Below the pieces are notes generated by a model. It worked only from the letters and a program-made list of their open reading frames with translations. It was not told the origin of the DNA and made no database searches. A stretch of 28,534 nt of DNA from Pseudomonadota bacterium. GTDB taxonomy: Bacteria; Myxococcota_A; Polyangia; Polyangiales; Polyangiaceae. Location of the stretch: the NCBI GenBank assembly GCA_023398955.1, contig JAEWRL010000102.1, positions 1 through 28,534 of the forward strand, given 5' to 3'. Every line of letters begins with the position of its first letter. The first letter of the stretch is position 1. This document shows, one piece after another, positions 1 to 8,424 of this stretch. The translations under genes and the position numbers were made by a program.

Positions 1-462
1 CAGCAGCGCGGTCCCAAAGAGCGCCAGGCCCCGCACGGAGAGGGAACGTCGTCCGGCCAGCGGAGGACGCCAACTCGCCGCGCGGAGAGTCCATCGTCAG
101 ACTCCGAGAGCGAGGGCGAGGCGCGGCGTAGGCTGGCAGCGGGTGCCGACGGCAAGGGCGACGGCGACGGCGAGGCACAGCGCGGGTCGCGCTACATCGA
201 GGCCGGCGTGCGACGGAAGCTCGTCGAGCGTGACGGCGAACGTTGCACGGGGACGGACGAGCACGGCCGCCGTTGCAGCGAGACACACTTTCTCCAAATC
301 GATCACATCGAGCCCCATTGCCTCGGCGGCCAGCGGGACCTCTCGAACCTGCGTCTGCTCTGCTCGGCGCACAACGCGCTCGAAGCCCGGCGTCGCCTCG
401 GGCCAGCCGCGAGGGCTCGTGAAGCGCGCCCACGAAGTCCGGGAAGGCTACCCGGGACATGA
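1..462 (+). CDS. HNH endonuclease, C-terminal part (5' end outside window)
   Basis: The frame is open from the first base, so this is the 3' part of a gene that begins before the window. The visible 153 residues start with a low-complexity Arg/Glu/Gly-rich linker. A treble-clef HNH domain follows: a first Cys pair around RCTGTDEHGRRC, the catalytic stretch FLQIDHIEPHCLGG, then NLRLLCSAHN near the C-terminus. The IDHIEPH His is the expected general base and the last His/Asn belong to the metal site. Proteins with this C-terminal HNH block are common in high-GC myxobacteria, where the N-terminal part is variable and the function unproven. Some tail residues after the HNH are Arg/Pro-rich and probably unstructured. 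Domain call is strong; the biological role is unknown. Confidence 0.8.
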   Translation, partial: QQRGPKERQAPHGEGTSSGQRRTPTRRAESPSSDSESEGEARRRLAAGADGKGDGDGEAQRGSRYIEAGVRRKLVERDGERCTGTDEHGRRCSETHFLQIDHIEPHCLGGQRDLSNLRLLCSAHNALEARRRLGPAARAREARPRSPGRLPGT

Positions 463-572
463 CGCCACCACGTACCCAGCGGTAAAGCCACGAAACATAC
501 TTCGGTGTGCTCGTCGAGGTCGAGTTCAGGTTGCATCTCAACCTGCGCAAAAACCTGCTCGCGGTGGTGAGT

Positions 573-632
573 CACTTCTGCCGAGCGAAACTGGGTCAGT
601 TCTGCCAAGCGAAACTGGGTCAGTTCTGCCAA
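573..632. repeat. 24-bp tandem repeat, possible insertion-sequence end
   Basis: Two perfect 24-bp copies lie at 585-608 and 609-632, preceded by a partial copy from 573. Each contains GAAACTGGGTCAGTTCTGCC. The core TGGGTCA (TGACCCA on the other strand) in tandem resembles the multiple terminal transposase-binding repeats of IS21-family elements. No istA/istB genes are present next to it, so at most this is an orphan end. The repeats are seen directly; the IS21 link is inference. Confidence 0.5.
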
Positions 633-895
633 GCGCCGAAGCCCGCCTCGGGAGCGTCCTGTCGTGCCCTCAGGAAGAAGGATGCCATCATGGAGTGGAC
701 GGCAGCGGGTGTTCCGTCCTACCAAGCGCAGGCGCGTTATCGCGACTCCCCGCGCCGTCGAGCGTCTGCGCTCATCCGCGCCTCTCGACGCCAGTCGCGC
801 CCGTTTCTCCTGTGCGCCCAAGCACACTCCAAACGAAGCCCTCCGAGACAAGGACCAACGCCTGTGACAAGTCCGCGTGCGCGACGAGGACGCTC

Positions 896-963
896 CGTTC
901 GACGCGCCGGTTCGGCGACTCGACTGTGACGTTCGACGCGCCGGTTCGGCGACTCGACTGTGA
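896..963. repeat. Perfect 34-bp direct repeat, two copies
   Basis: Units at 896-929 and 930-963 are identical. Each contains CGCCG-GTT-CGGCG, a small inverted repeat able to form a 5-bp hairpin. The function is unknown; perfect identity points to a recent tandem duplication. Confidence 0.8.
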
Positions 964-1077
964 GTGTGGTAGTGAGAAAATGGCAGTGCAAAGGAGCGTG
1001 ACAAGCTCCGCGTTCTCCTTGGCTGCGGCGGAAGGCAGCCCTTGGCAATCGGGTCGTGCGGCTCTAGCGTTGCCATC

Positions 1078-1617
1078 ATGATGAATCCCGAATGGTTGGG
1101 CTCCCTCACTCGTTACAACCGCTGGATGAACGACAAGCTCTATGGGCACGCCGCCACCCTGAGCGACGACGCCCGCAAGCGCGACCTCGGCGCGTTCTTC
1201 AAGTCCATCCACGGCACGTTCAATCACCTGCTGGTCGCTGACAGGATCTGGCTCGCGCGCTTCACAGGCGTCTCGGTGCCGGTAGAGTTCATAGGCCCTG
1301 GAGGCATCCGCGCCCTCGACCAGGAGCTCTATGCCGACTTCGGGGACCTCCGCCGGGAGCGAGCGCTTACCGACGACGAGCTCTCGGCGTGGGTCTCAGG
1401 ACTCACCGACGAGCAGCTCGCAGGCCCCCTCGTGTACATGCGCCGCGGCCAGAGGCAAGAGTTTCCGCTCTGGTGGGCTGTCGCTCATGTCTTCAACCAT
1501 CAAACCCATCACCGCGGCCAAATCACGACGCTCCTCAAGCAGCAGGGCTGCGATCCGGGCTCCACCGACCTATTCGCCATGCTGAGCGAGGAAGCTGCGC
1601 GCGCATCGGTGAGCTGA
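1078..1617 (+). CDS. DinB family protein
   Basis: A 179-residue protein, the usual length of DinB/YfiT-like four-helix-bundle proteins. The family's metal-binding His triad is visible: H50 in GTFNHLL, then H141 and H145 in HVFNHQTHHRGQ. The opening MNPEWLGSLTRYNRWMNDKLY fits the family's first helix. Members are metal-dependent transferases or hydrolases acting on thiols such as bacillithiol or mycothiol, or are damage-inducible proteins of unknown reaction. The substrate cannot be told here. Two adjacent ATGs (1078, 1081) are possible starts; the first is used. An in-frame extension to 1042 lacks family similarity. The gene ends 24 bp from the convergent lipoprotein gene. Confidence 0.85.
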   Translation: MMNPEWLGSLTRYNRWMNDKLYGHAATLSDDARKRDLGAFFKSIHGTFNHLLVADRIWLARFTGVSVPVEFIGPGGIRALDQELYADFGDLRRERALTDDELSAWVSGLTDEQLAGPLVYMRRGQRQEFPLWWAVAHVFNHQTHHRGQITTLLKQQGCDPGSTDLFAMLSEEAARASVS

Positions 1618-1641
1618 GGCAAGCGCCGGGACTGCCCGTGC

Positions 1642-4314
1642 TCACCTTGCCACATGAAGGCGCAGGAAGGCCCATTGCGTGATGAGCCACACGTCGGAGT
1701 TGCCATCGACGACGATGCCTTGCACGCTTTCGCCGCCCAGGGCGTCGTGATCGTATGCCGCCCATGCGTCATCCGTCTTGTCTTCTGGCGTGCCTCTGTC
1801 GTCGAGACTGCAGAGCCGCGGGCCCAGCTCCGAGGCGCCGTTGACGAGCCACTTCTGGCCGTGGCCATCGATGCGAATCTCCTCGATCGCCGAGAACGGC
1901 AAGCCGTCCGCGGCCGAGAAGTCGACCCAGACATCATCGCTGAGGTTCGCCAAGGTTTCTGCATCATCGAAGTAGCGTAGGCCACCGCCGACAATCCCAA
2001 ACCACCGCTTTCCCGAGGCATCGACAGCCAGGGCCGACGCTCCGAAGGAACCTACGCTCGACCACTGGTCGTCTTCGGCTCCTCTCAGTGAATCGCCCGC
2101 GCTGAATCGGGTGCTCCCGAACCAAACCGCGCCTCGAGGCTCGATGCCAGTGAAGGGCGCAGATAGCTGGCCGTATTCCGCCTGAGAATACGAGACCCAG
2201 GTGTCGTCGGACTGGTCAAAGGGGGTCTCCCCATCATCGATGACCGAATAGATGCTGGATTCATCGACACCGCCGGGGCCTTGTACGAACCATGGGCGCC
2301 CTTTCCCATCGACACCCAAGATGTCGCCGAACCCTGCAGCGGGATAGTGCTCCCAGGCATCATCCAAGGAGTTCGTCAGATCCCCGGGATGAAAGTAGTA
2401 CACGTGTCTCGCTCCGCCGTAGCGTCCCGGCGTCTCGGTGAGTATCCAGAGTCCTCCCGCAGGCTCGGGGACGATGTGTCGTACCAGTTCGTCGGACGCG
2501 GGGCTTCCAGCAAAGATCCACACGTCGTCGGACCACTCCGCTGGGGTCCCGCCATCATCGAAGTAGTAGAGTCCTCCCCGGATGCTCAGGAGCTTTCGAC
2601 CTGCATCATCCATCGCGAGCGCCTGCATCGAGCTGTACTGCTCATCGACGTCGTCCATCAGCGGAACGGCGCGCGGATGGTACTCCGTCCAGGGTTGGCT
2701 GCTCGCGTGACGGATATCGACCCGCAATGCGGCTCCCCAGGGAGCCCTCAGCCATACAGCGTCGTCCCTGCCGAACGCGATGACCGGACCTACATCGCGA
2801 GACACGCTACCGCCATCGAGGAACCACTCGAACCATCTGTACCCCATGAAGTCCAGGGGATCCGAATCGTGCTCCAACCGGATGATGCCTGCGTTCGTAT
2901 TGAACCACTTGGTTCCCCTGGCATCGACGGCGACGCTCTCCACACGCCGCCCAGAGAGCCCGGCTGTCGCTGACACATCCACCCACTGGTCATCGCTCGT
3001 ATCGTCCAGCTCACCGATGGCCACGTAGTAAACGCCCGATTCTGCCACCAGCCAGACGCCATCCCCCTCCACGGCGAGGTCCAACAGCTCCTCCCCATCG
3101 AAGAGTGTCACCACTGGCGGCTCGGGCTCCCCCAGCAGGGAGATGTCTTCGATGACACGAACACCGAGGAGACCGTCCAACGTATACCAAAGACGGTCCC
3201 GCTCATCCAACGTGAAGCGCTCGAGGTAGGGGGACGCAAACCCAACCCCGGGCGCGTGGAAGGAGCTCCGGATATCGTCCGACTCATCCAGTGGAGTCTG
3301 ATTGTCGTCGAGGAGATCGAGCGAAGTCTGCCCGGCCGTCCACTTTCTGCCCATCGAATCGATAGCGATACCCGGGACCGGGTTTGACGAACTGACATCC
3401 CTGAAAAGATGCCAGGCATCGTCGGAGGTATCGTCTCCCGTTTCGTTGTTGTCCCAGAAGAGCAGCCCAACGGTGGTCCAGAACCAGCCGTTGCCGCTCA
3501 CGTCGACGGCCATGTCCATGACGAACGGCGGCACCTGGATGGTCTGCCAAAGCTGATTGCACTCGCGCCCCGTCCACTCGCCCTCGCACTGGCACAGGGC
3601 CAGCCCATCTGCGGCGATGGAACAGCTGCCCCGCCCTCCGCACGTGCCGCCCCTGCACGGATCCGAGATGCACGTACCGGAGCTCACGGGCCATTCCACG
3701 TATCCCACGGCGCACAGATTACAAGCGCTCCCGGCGTAGCCGTCGATGCAACCACAAGCCCCGGTGAGAGCGTCGCACCACTGGTGCTCGCCACATCCGC
3801 AGATCGAATCCGCGCCGTCGTCTGGCTCCGTCCCTGTGGCACCCTCTGAATCCGCTCCGGGGTCACCATCTGCTCCGGGGTCACCCTCCCCTTCGGGGCC
3901 ACCGTCCCCTCCAGGATCCCTCTCGGCGTCGGAGTCCTCCTCGACTCGCAGACCTCCCTGCGCGTCCGGGTCCCCGTTCGTGGCTGTGTCCGGATTCGCT
4001 GTGGGATTCTCCTCTGGACCCGCGTCGTCGTCGGCGTCCGCATCCGCATCCGCATCCCCTTTCCCGGGGTCCCAGGCAGGGCTGCCCGAATGATCGTCGG
4101 CGTGTGCGCCCTGCACGATGGGCATGCCAGCGTCGGCATCTCCAGCCGCGGAACCGCGAGCGCGCCCCGGACCGACCCCGTCGCTGGGATCGTCGCCGGA
4201 GCTCGAGCCCTGCTCGTCACCCGTGACCAAAGAGCTTCTCGAGCATCCGGCGAACTGGAACGCGATCGCCGGAGCGAGCAGTAGACAGCACAACGACCAT
4301 CCCTTGGCGAGCAT
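1642..4314 (-). CDS. Large lipoprotein with EGF-like region and beta-propeller repeats
   Basis: An 890-residue exported protein. A signal peptide ends in lipobox FAGC (Cys about residue 24), so it is probably anchored in the outer membrane. Next comes a low-complexity Asp/Gly/Glu/Pro linker of about 130 residues, then a Cys-rich EGF-like block (CGCGEHQWCDALTGACGC through CQCEGEWTGREC). The remaining two thirds carry about a dozen degenerate repeats with D..G.KW (GRKWTAG, GTKWFNT, GKRWFG, GQKWLVNG), each followed by a short stretch with TSDDxW. This is the pattern of two-component-regulator-propeller type blades. No enzyme residues are evident; a binding or adhesion role is likely. The ATG at 4314 is preferred over 4320 because GAGGTG lies about 7 nt upstream of it. 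Confidence 0.8.
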   Translation of the reverse strand: MLAKGWSLCCLLLAPAIAFQFAGCSRSSLVTGDEQGSSSGDDPSDGVGPGRARGSAAGDADAGMPIVQGAHADDHSGSPAWDPGKGDADADADADDDAGPEENPTANPDTATNGDPDAQGGLRVEEDSDAERDPGGDGGPEGEGDPGADGDPGADSEGATGTEPDDGADSICGCGEHQWCDALTGACGCIDGYAGSACNLCAVGYVEWPVSSGTCISDPCRGGTCGGRGSCSIAADGLALCQCEGEWTGRECNQLWQTIQVPPFVMDMAVDVSGNGWFWTTVGLLFWDNNETGDDTSDDAWHLFRDVSSSNPVPGIAIDSMGRKWTAGQTSLDLLDDNQTPLDESDDIRSSFHAPGVGFASPYLERFTLDERDRLWYTLDGLLGVRVIEDISLLGEPEPPVVTLFDGEELLDLAVEGDGVWLVAESGVYYVAIGELDDTSDDQWVDVSATAGLSGRRVESVAVDARGTKWFNTNAGIIRLEHDSDPLDFMGYRWFEWFLDGGSVSRDVGPVIAFGRDDAVWLRAPWGAALRVDIRHASSQPWTEYHPRAVPLMDDVDEQYSSMQALAMDDAGRKLLSIRGGLYYFDDGGTPAEWSDDVWIFAGSPASDELVRHIVPEPAGGLWILTETPGRYGGARHVYYFHPGDLTNSLDDAWEHYPAAGFGDILGVDGKGRPWFVQGPGGVDESSIYSVIDDGETPFDQSDDTWVSYSQAEYGQLSAPFTGIEPRGAVWFGSTRFSAGDSLRGAEDDQWSSVGSFGASALAVDASGKRWFGIVGGGLRYFDDAETLANLSDDVWVDFSAADGLPFSAIEEIRIDGHGQKWLVNGASELGPRLCSLDDRGTPEDKTDDAWAAYDHDALGGESVQGIVVDGNSDVWLITQWAFLRLHVAR

Positions 4315-4552
4315 GACCATACACCTCTGCGCCCCTACCGAGAACCGAGAACCGAGAACCGATCACTCGGGTGCGCTGCTCCAGATCGTATCAGACAGCG
4401 TGCACAATCGAGGAACCAATTCCTGCCAGCTGCGATTGGCCCAGCGTCCTACCATGGAGAGGCTTGTCATCCTCCGCTAAGGACCTCGCATGCCCCTTCG
4501 AGAGCCTCGCGCTCCAGAAGCCGAGGGAGACAGCGAAGCTGTCACATGTGGC

Positions 4553-5296
4553 TCAACTGTCGCCAAGCAGGTGCTTCCAATAGCTTTGCGGCCGCTCGAG
4601 TATGCCCCGCGTAATCTGATAGTGCGACGTCTCCTCGAGCCGCGTGGGCTCGATTCGATCGCCGTCGAAGGAGAGGAGCTTGGCGCCCGGAAATGTCAGA
4701 AGGATGGGAGAGTGTGTCGCGATGATGAACTGCACGTCACCACCGCGGGTGAGGGCCGCCATCTGCGCCAGCACGCTCAACTGTCTCTGCGGCGACAGGG
4801 CCGCCTCGGGTTCGTCCATGATGATGAACCCGGGTTGCATCCAGGACGTGAACATCTCCAGGAACGCTTCGCCATGGGACCTGGCATGCAGCGAACGACC
4901 GCCATAGCGCGCATACGGGTCGCCACCGAAGTCTGGATCGGCTCCCCGCGCTTCCAACAGATTGGCGAACTCGGCCTGAAACTCTGCCCGGAAGAAGTAC
5001 GCATCGCGCGGCCTGCGCCGGAAGGCTGCCCGCAAGTGGACGGACAACTCGCTACTGGCGTTGCAGCTCGCGAGCTCATTGCGCCCGCCCCCCGTGACGG
5101 GGAGCCCACAAAGTGCAGCAATGGCCTCGATGAGGGTGGACTTGCCGGAGCCGTTCTCGCCAACGAAGAAGGTGACGGGGGTATCGAACCGAAGATTGAG
5201 CCCCTGCACGTAACGGAGCGACCCGGGAAACTCGTCCGGGTCGAGGTTCGCGTCGGGTCGCAAGAAGATGCGCTCGAGGAACAAGCTAGTCCACAT
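4553..5296 (-). CDS. Stand-alone AAA family ATPase
   Basis: A 247-residue ABC-type/AAA ATPase of the COG3910-like predicted ATPase kind. Walker A is GENGSGKST (residues 46-54), Walker B FIIMDEPEA (157-165), and the switch/H-loop ATHSP (193-197). A Q-loop-like region and an ALSPQRQ stretch follow Walker B. There is no membrane domain and no partner nuclease beside it, so it is not a transporter. Such single ATPases are of unknown function. The frame extends upstream to a TTG at 5344, but the ATG at 5296 (MWTSLFLERIFLRPD) fits family N-termini better. It is divergent from the DUF4126 gene with 63 bp between the starts. An ATP-binding fold is certain; the role is not. Confidence 0.85.
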   Translation of the reverse strand: MWTSLFLERIFLRPDANLDPDEFPGSLRYVQGLNLRFDTPVTFFVGENGSGKSTLIEAIAALCGLPVTGGGRNELASCNASSELSVHLRAAFRRRPRDAYFFRAEFQAEFANLLEARGADPDFGGDPYARYGGRSLHARSHGEAFLEMFTSWMQPGFIIMDEPEAALSPQRQLSVLAQMAALTRGGDVQFIIATHSPILLTFPGAKLLSFDGDRIEPTRLEETSHYQITRGILERPQSYWKHLLGDS

Positions 5297-5359
5297 GAGT
5301 AGAAAGGACAGTGGCACATTGATTGCTTCTGTCCAACCGTCCAACGAGGAACACAGCCC

Positions 5360-5857
5360 ATGACCCTACACCGCCTGTCCGAATACAAACAGTGGAAGCT
5401 AGCCCTCGGGTTGGGTGCGGTTTCAGGGATGCGATCGCTCTTGGCGCCTGCACTCCTGAGCCGGACCCTGGCGCGCTCTTCCTCTCACCACGGTCTTCTC
5501 GGCAGTGCGGGGGCGGCCCGACTCCTTGGCGCCCTTGCTCTCCTGGAGCTCATTGCGGACAAGAGCTCCAGGATTCCCGCCCGCACGAAGGCGTTGCCTC
5601 TGCTGGGCCGAGCCTTGAGCGGAGCGCTCGTCGGTCATGCCGTGGCGACCGGAGCCCCCACCTTGCCCCGCTGCGGCACGACACTCTTGGGAGCTGGTAT
5701 GGCGACCGGCGCGAGCTTTGTGACAGAGAAGCTCAGGCGAGCGTTCGTGCAACGCTACCGCGTTCCCGACGTTGCAGCAGGGCTCATCGAGGACGCCATA
5801 GCGATATCGCTGGCGTGGGGCGTGCTCCGTTCAGCGCGCGGGTCTCTCCCGCGGTAA
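5360..5857 (+). CDS. DUF4126 family membrane protein
   Basis: A 165-residue hydrophobic protein with the DUF4126 pattern: GAVSGMRSLLAPALLS near the N-terminus, then LELIADKSSRIPARTKAL, then GRALSGALVGHA. Several transmembrane helices are apparent from about residues 12-35, 50-68, 85-105 and 140-158. The family is widespread and uncharacterised; a small inner-membrane protein is the safe statement. The 3' 70 bases of this gene plus the 10 bases after it are duplicated with changes at 7660-7745. Confidence 0.75.
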   Translation: MTLHRLSEYKQWKLALGLGAVSGMRSLLAPALLSRTLARSSSHHGLLGSAGAARLLGALALLELIADKSSRIPARTKALPLLGRALSGALVGHAVATGAPTLPRCGTTLLGAGMATGASFVTEKLRRAFVQRYRVPDVAAGLIEDAIAISLAWGVLRSARGSLPR

Positions 5858-5876
5858 GGTTTGCCGCCTTCGCGCT

Positions 5877-7394
5877 TCAATCGAAACGCCTGACAACCAA
5901 CGGAAACCGCTTATCCCGCTGTTCGAGCACCATCGGGAGCCTACACGATTCCGACCGCGCGCCATGACGCTGTCTTCTACACGTCTCCACCTGCGCGAGG
6001 AAGCGCCGAAGGTCCGGTCCCCACCCTGGGTCCCGAGACTCCACCCGGTCCAGATAGCTCATCCCGAGCGCGGCTCCAACAAGGAAGGTCATCCCGAACC
6101 AGCGAGACCGTCTAGTAATGCGATGCCTGAGCGGGGACAAAACGACGACGAGCGATACGCATAACAGGTACTGCTGCACCCAGAAGTAGCGATGATGGAA
6201 CGCTGCACGGTAGTCGAGCCCCGCAGGACCGAACCGCGCGTAGAGCGATACGATCGTAATCGCTACCACTAGGTAGCCACTGAAACAAAGGAACGCTGCA
6301 TTCCTCCGCGCGGCTCCTCGAAGGCCTGGATCACGCGCGACGAACAGGACGACGCATGCCAACAAGGCAGCACCCACCACGACCACAACACTCTCGAGAC
6401 CCCGGCAGATGAGCTGTAGGCGAACGAAGTTACTGAAAACTGGTTCGAAGACGACGCGGTCGGCGATGGCCGGCAGCGTGTGACCGGTGGCCCACAGAAG
6501 ACAGCCATGGGAGACCGGCGCGGATGGAATCTCCGATACCGCCGCGAAGCGCACCACCTCAGTCGAGAGGTTGAGCTGGAGATACACAATCGTCGCAAGG
6601 ATGAGAAATGCGAAGCCAAGACGCGTCGTCCAGTTCCGCGCACGGTGTAGCCGCCAACCGTAGACAGGAAGCAGCACGGAGGATATCGGACTGGCCCAGG
6701 CATTCATGAGCAGATACAGCCATTCCCACGGGGACCTTCGCCCTGACGTGGAAACCAAGCAGAGCATGCAGCTTGCGGTCAACACAGGCCAGAATGACCA
6801 CGTCAGGCTTCGCACCAACGCCCCATTGCCCAGTGGGAACAACGCGAACAGGAGGCACACGACAAAGCGAGTTCCATCATGACTCACCAGAGATCTGAAT
6901 CGTGGCAAATAGAAGACGCTCACCGCCGATCCAGCAATCGCCAGACTCGTCCACATGTACGCGTAGGGGATCCAAGTTATTGGAAGTGCACTCGCGAACC
7001 AGGCCAATAGGTTTGAACCTACGCTCGCGTACCCAGTATAGAAGATGAGAACTGGTACATCTTCGCGATTAAGGAAGTGCGTGAAGAGGAGGCCACCATC
7101 TTCATTGAACAGCACCGGATACTGCAGCGTGGAGGGTGCGCGCACCACCCAGCTCAGCAGGACGGCCGCGATGAGCAGGGCGTGGGTGGAGGCGGAGCAG
7201 CGCAGGAGTCCGACGCCATGCTCACCAGAGGGCGAGGGCTCGATTCGGCTGCTCGCGGGAAGGGCTGCGCGACGAGTGCACCTATGGCTGACGCCGCGCG
7301 ACGCCGGCAAACGCCTCACCAACCTCGCCACTATGTCGAAACCTCGCGTCATTTCGCTTGCGGTCGGCGCGAAACGCCCCCGTGGGTGAGCCAC
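5877..7394 (-). CDS. Polytopic integral membrane protein of unknown function
   Basis: A 505-residue protein with a basic N-terminal region of about 70 residues followed by roughly ten hydrophobic helices. Long loops and a soluble Arg-rich C-terminus follow. The overall layout, with a large first loop containing NEDGG and alternating helices, is reminiscent of GT-C fold glycosyltransferases, but no catalytic motif can be assigned with confidence. The start is a GTG at 7394 preceded by AGGAG six bases upstream. The sequence is noticeably richer in A and T than its neighbours and codon use looks less GC3-biased, which could indicate transfer. It stands alone, with 19 bp separating its end from the convergent DUF4126 gene. 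Confidence 0.7.
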   Translation of the reverse strand: MAHPRGRFAPTASEMTRGFDIVARLVRRLPASRGVSHRCTRRAALPASSRIEPSPSGEHGVGLLRCSASTHALLIAAVLLSWVVRAPSTLQYPVLFNEDGGLLFTHFLNREDVPVLIFYTGYASVGSNLLAWFASALPITWIPYAYMWTSLAIAGSAVSVFYLPRFRSLVSHDGTRFVVCLLFALFPLGNGALVRSLTWSFWPVLTASCMLCLVSTSGRRSPWEWLYLLMNAWASPISSVLLPVYGWRLHRARNWTTRLGFAFLILATIVYLQLNLSTEVVRFAAVSEIPSAPVSHGCLLWATGHTLPAIADRVVFEPVFSNFVRLQLICRGLESVVVVVGAALLACVVLFVARDPGLRGAARRNAAFLCFSGYLVVAITIVSLYARFGPAGLDYRAAFHHRYFWVQQYLLCVSLVVVLSPLRHRITRRSRWFGMTFLVGAALGMSYLDRVESRDPGWGPDLRRFLAQVETCRRQRHGARSESCRLPMVLEQRDKRFPLVVRRFD

Positions 7395-7617
7395 CTAAAC
7401 TCCTAGGCTGCCGATCGCGCTGTGTCCAGGCACGAAACACCGCCCCGCTCACGCTCGGAATCGTGCCAACGCGACGGTCCGCTTAGACGGATACCTCCAC
7501 TAGAGACAGCCAAGGTACGTCCATAGAGCCGAGTATCGAACAGATGACGAAACGGTGCGCACCGAGGCAAGCACCTGCACACCCGGACAGGGTAGCGCCT
7601 TAACGTAACGACCACCC
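7395..7617. other. Intergenic, nothing recognised
   Basis: About 220 bases upstream of the membrane protein gene, presumably holding its promoter. I see no convincing ORF, repeat or RNA here. Confidence 0.5.
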
Positions 7618-7779
7618 GCCGGGATGTCTGACGAAACCCGCGCCCGTCGCTCCAAGGCCCTCGTCGAGGAACGCCACAGCGGTTTCGCTGGCGTGGGGCG
7701 TCCTCCGTTCAGCGCGCGGGTCTCTCCCGCGGTAAGGTTTGCCGCATCACGAACTCCCTTTCATTTTTCGGAGCTTTGA
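7618..7779 (+). pseudogene. Chimeric 51-codon ORF made of two gene fragments
   Basis: Bases 7618-7666 match 19272-19320 (start region of the glycoside hydrolase lipoprotein gene) at 44 of 49 positions, including the ATG at 7624. Bases 7660-7745 match the DUF4126 gene's 3' end (5783-5867), with one inserted base that shifts the frame. The pieces meet at a shared CTCGTCG/CTCATCG heptamer. The resulting ORF (7624-7779) starts MSDETRARRSKALVEE and has no recognisable fold. It is best read as recombination debris, not a working gene. Confidence 0.6.
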
Positions 7780-7798
7780 CACACGATGGCCCGGTCCA

Positions 7799-7942
7799 AT
7801 GCCCTCCAAGCGTTCCGCGTCGTCTGCACCTCCATCACCTTCCAGCGAGGCGTTGACCCCTGCCGATCTCGACAGCATCCTGGCTCTTCAAGTCTACCCG
7901 TCCAGAATCCGTCGCAATGCTCAGCTCTGTTCTCTAGCCTGA
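7799..7942 (+). pseudogene. Short ORF with a possible BrxE-like N-terminal fragment
   Basis: A 47-residue ORF whose middle, ALTPADLDSILALQ (7850-7891), resembles from memory the N-terminus of BrxE of type 6 BREX systems. The similarity stops straight after, and no larger reading frame continues. The identification rests on about 13 residues and would be negligible alone. It gains some weight from the pglZ fragment about 1 kb downstream on the same strand. Confidence 0.25.
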
Positions 7943-7949
7943 GTGAAAC

Positions 7950-8190
7950 GTGATGCAGACGGTCGCAGTTGCCACGGAGAACGAGTTGAGCGAGGCTGTC
8001 GGTGCGCGCCATGCCGCCCACACAGGCTTGGAGCCCAGAGCGAGCAGCGAAGCGGTCGCCAAGCCTTTCGCGGGCGCTATTCCGGATCGGGGAGTTGGCC
8101 ACCCGAGGAGACGCAGGACCCCGAGAATTCCTGGCGGCCCCGAACCCCATCAGTTGCCTCTGTTGTCCGGTTGGCGAATACTACATCCTG
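7950..8190 (+). other. Gene-fragment-like stretch before the nucleotidyltransferase pair
   Basis: The frame from ATG 7950/7953 opens with MQTVAVATENELSEAVGAR, which reads like the genuine N-terminus of a protein, but the following residues become Arg/Pro-rich and composition-driven. I cannot name the family with confidence. Probably another 5' gene fragment. Confidence 0.25.
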
Positions 8191-8424
8191 ATGGAACTGA
8201 TCCTGCGCTCCGCCAGCAGCCACGAGGAAGCCGAAGACTTCGACCGCGAGGATCTGGCCCGGCTCAGCTTGGAAGAGCGCATCAACGCAGTGGAGCACCT
8301 ACGGAGGGTCTGGTTCGGTGAGGCTCGAGCTCAACCCCGACTGGAACGAGTTCTTACGGTTACTACTCTCGCAGCGCGTAAAGTTTCTTCTGGTCGGGGG
8401 CCACGCGGTCGCCGGCCACGGTGA
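8191..8424 (+). CDS. Small partner protein upstream of nucleotidyltransferase (antitoxin-like)
   Basis: A 77-residue protein starting at ATG 8191 (MELILRSASSHEEAEDFD). It is mostly charged and helical, with DREDLARLSLEERINAVEHL followed by LRRVWFGE. Short proteins with this LSLEER..A.E.LRR.WFGE pattern commonly sit directly in front of AbiEii/MNT-type nucleotidyltransferase genes, where they are likely regulators or antitoxins. Its 3' end overlaps the next gene by 107 bases. The Arg-rich last 25 residues may be of little importance. The role is inferred from position. Confidence 0.55.
   Translation: MELILRSASSHEEAEDFDREDLARLSLEERINAVEHLRRVWFGEARAQPRLERVLTVTTLAARKVSSGRGPRGRRPR

Larger units (their letters stand above)
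463..1077. other. Gene-free gap with two direct-repeat blocks
   Basis: No convincing gene lies between the HNH gene and the DinB-like gene. The short frames here are Arg/Ser/Pro-rich and look like composition artefacts. The gap holds a 24-bp tandem repeat at 585-632 and a perfect 34-bp tandem duplication at 896-963, listed separately. Together they suggest remains of an inserted element. Confidence 0.6.

Noticed and set aside
303..1109. Minus-strand 268-residue ORF over the left gap
   Set aside because: Arg/Ser-rich with no motif; crosses the HNH gene antisense and both direct repeats.
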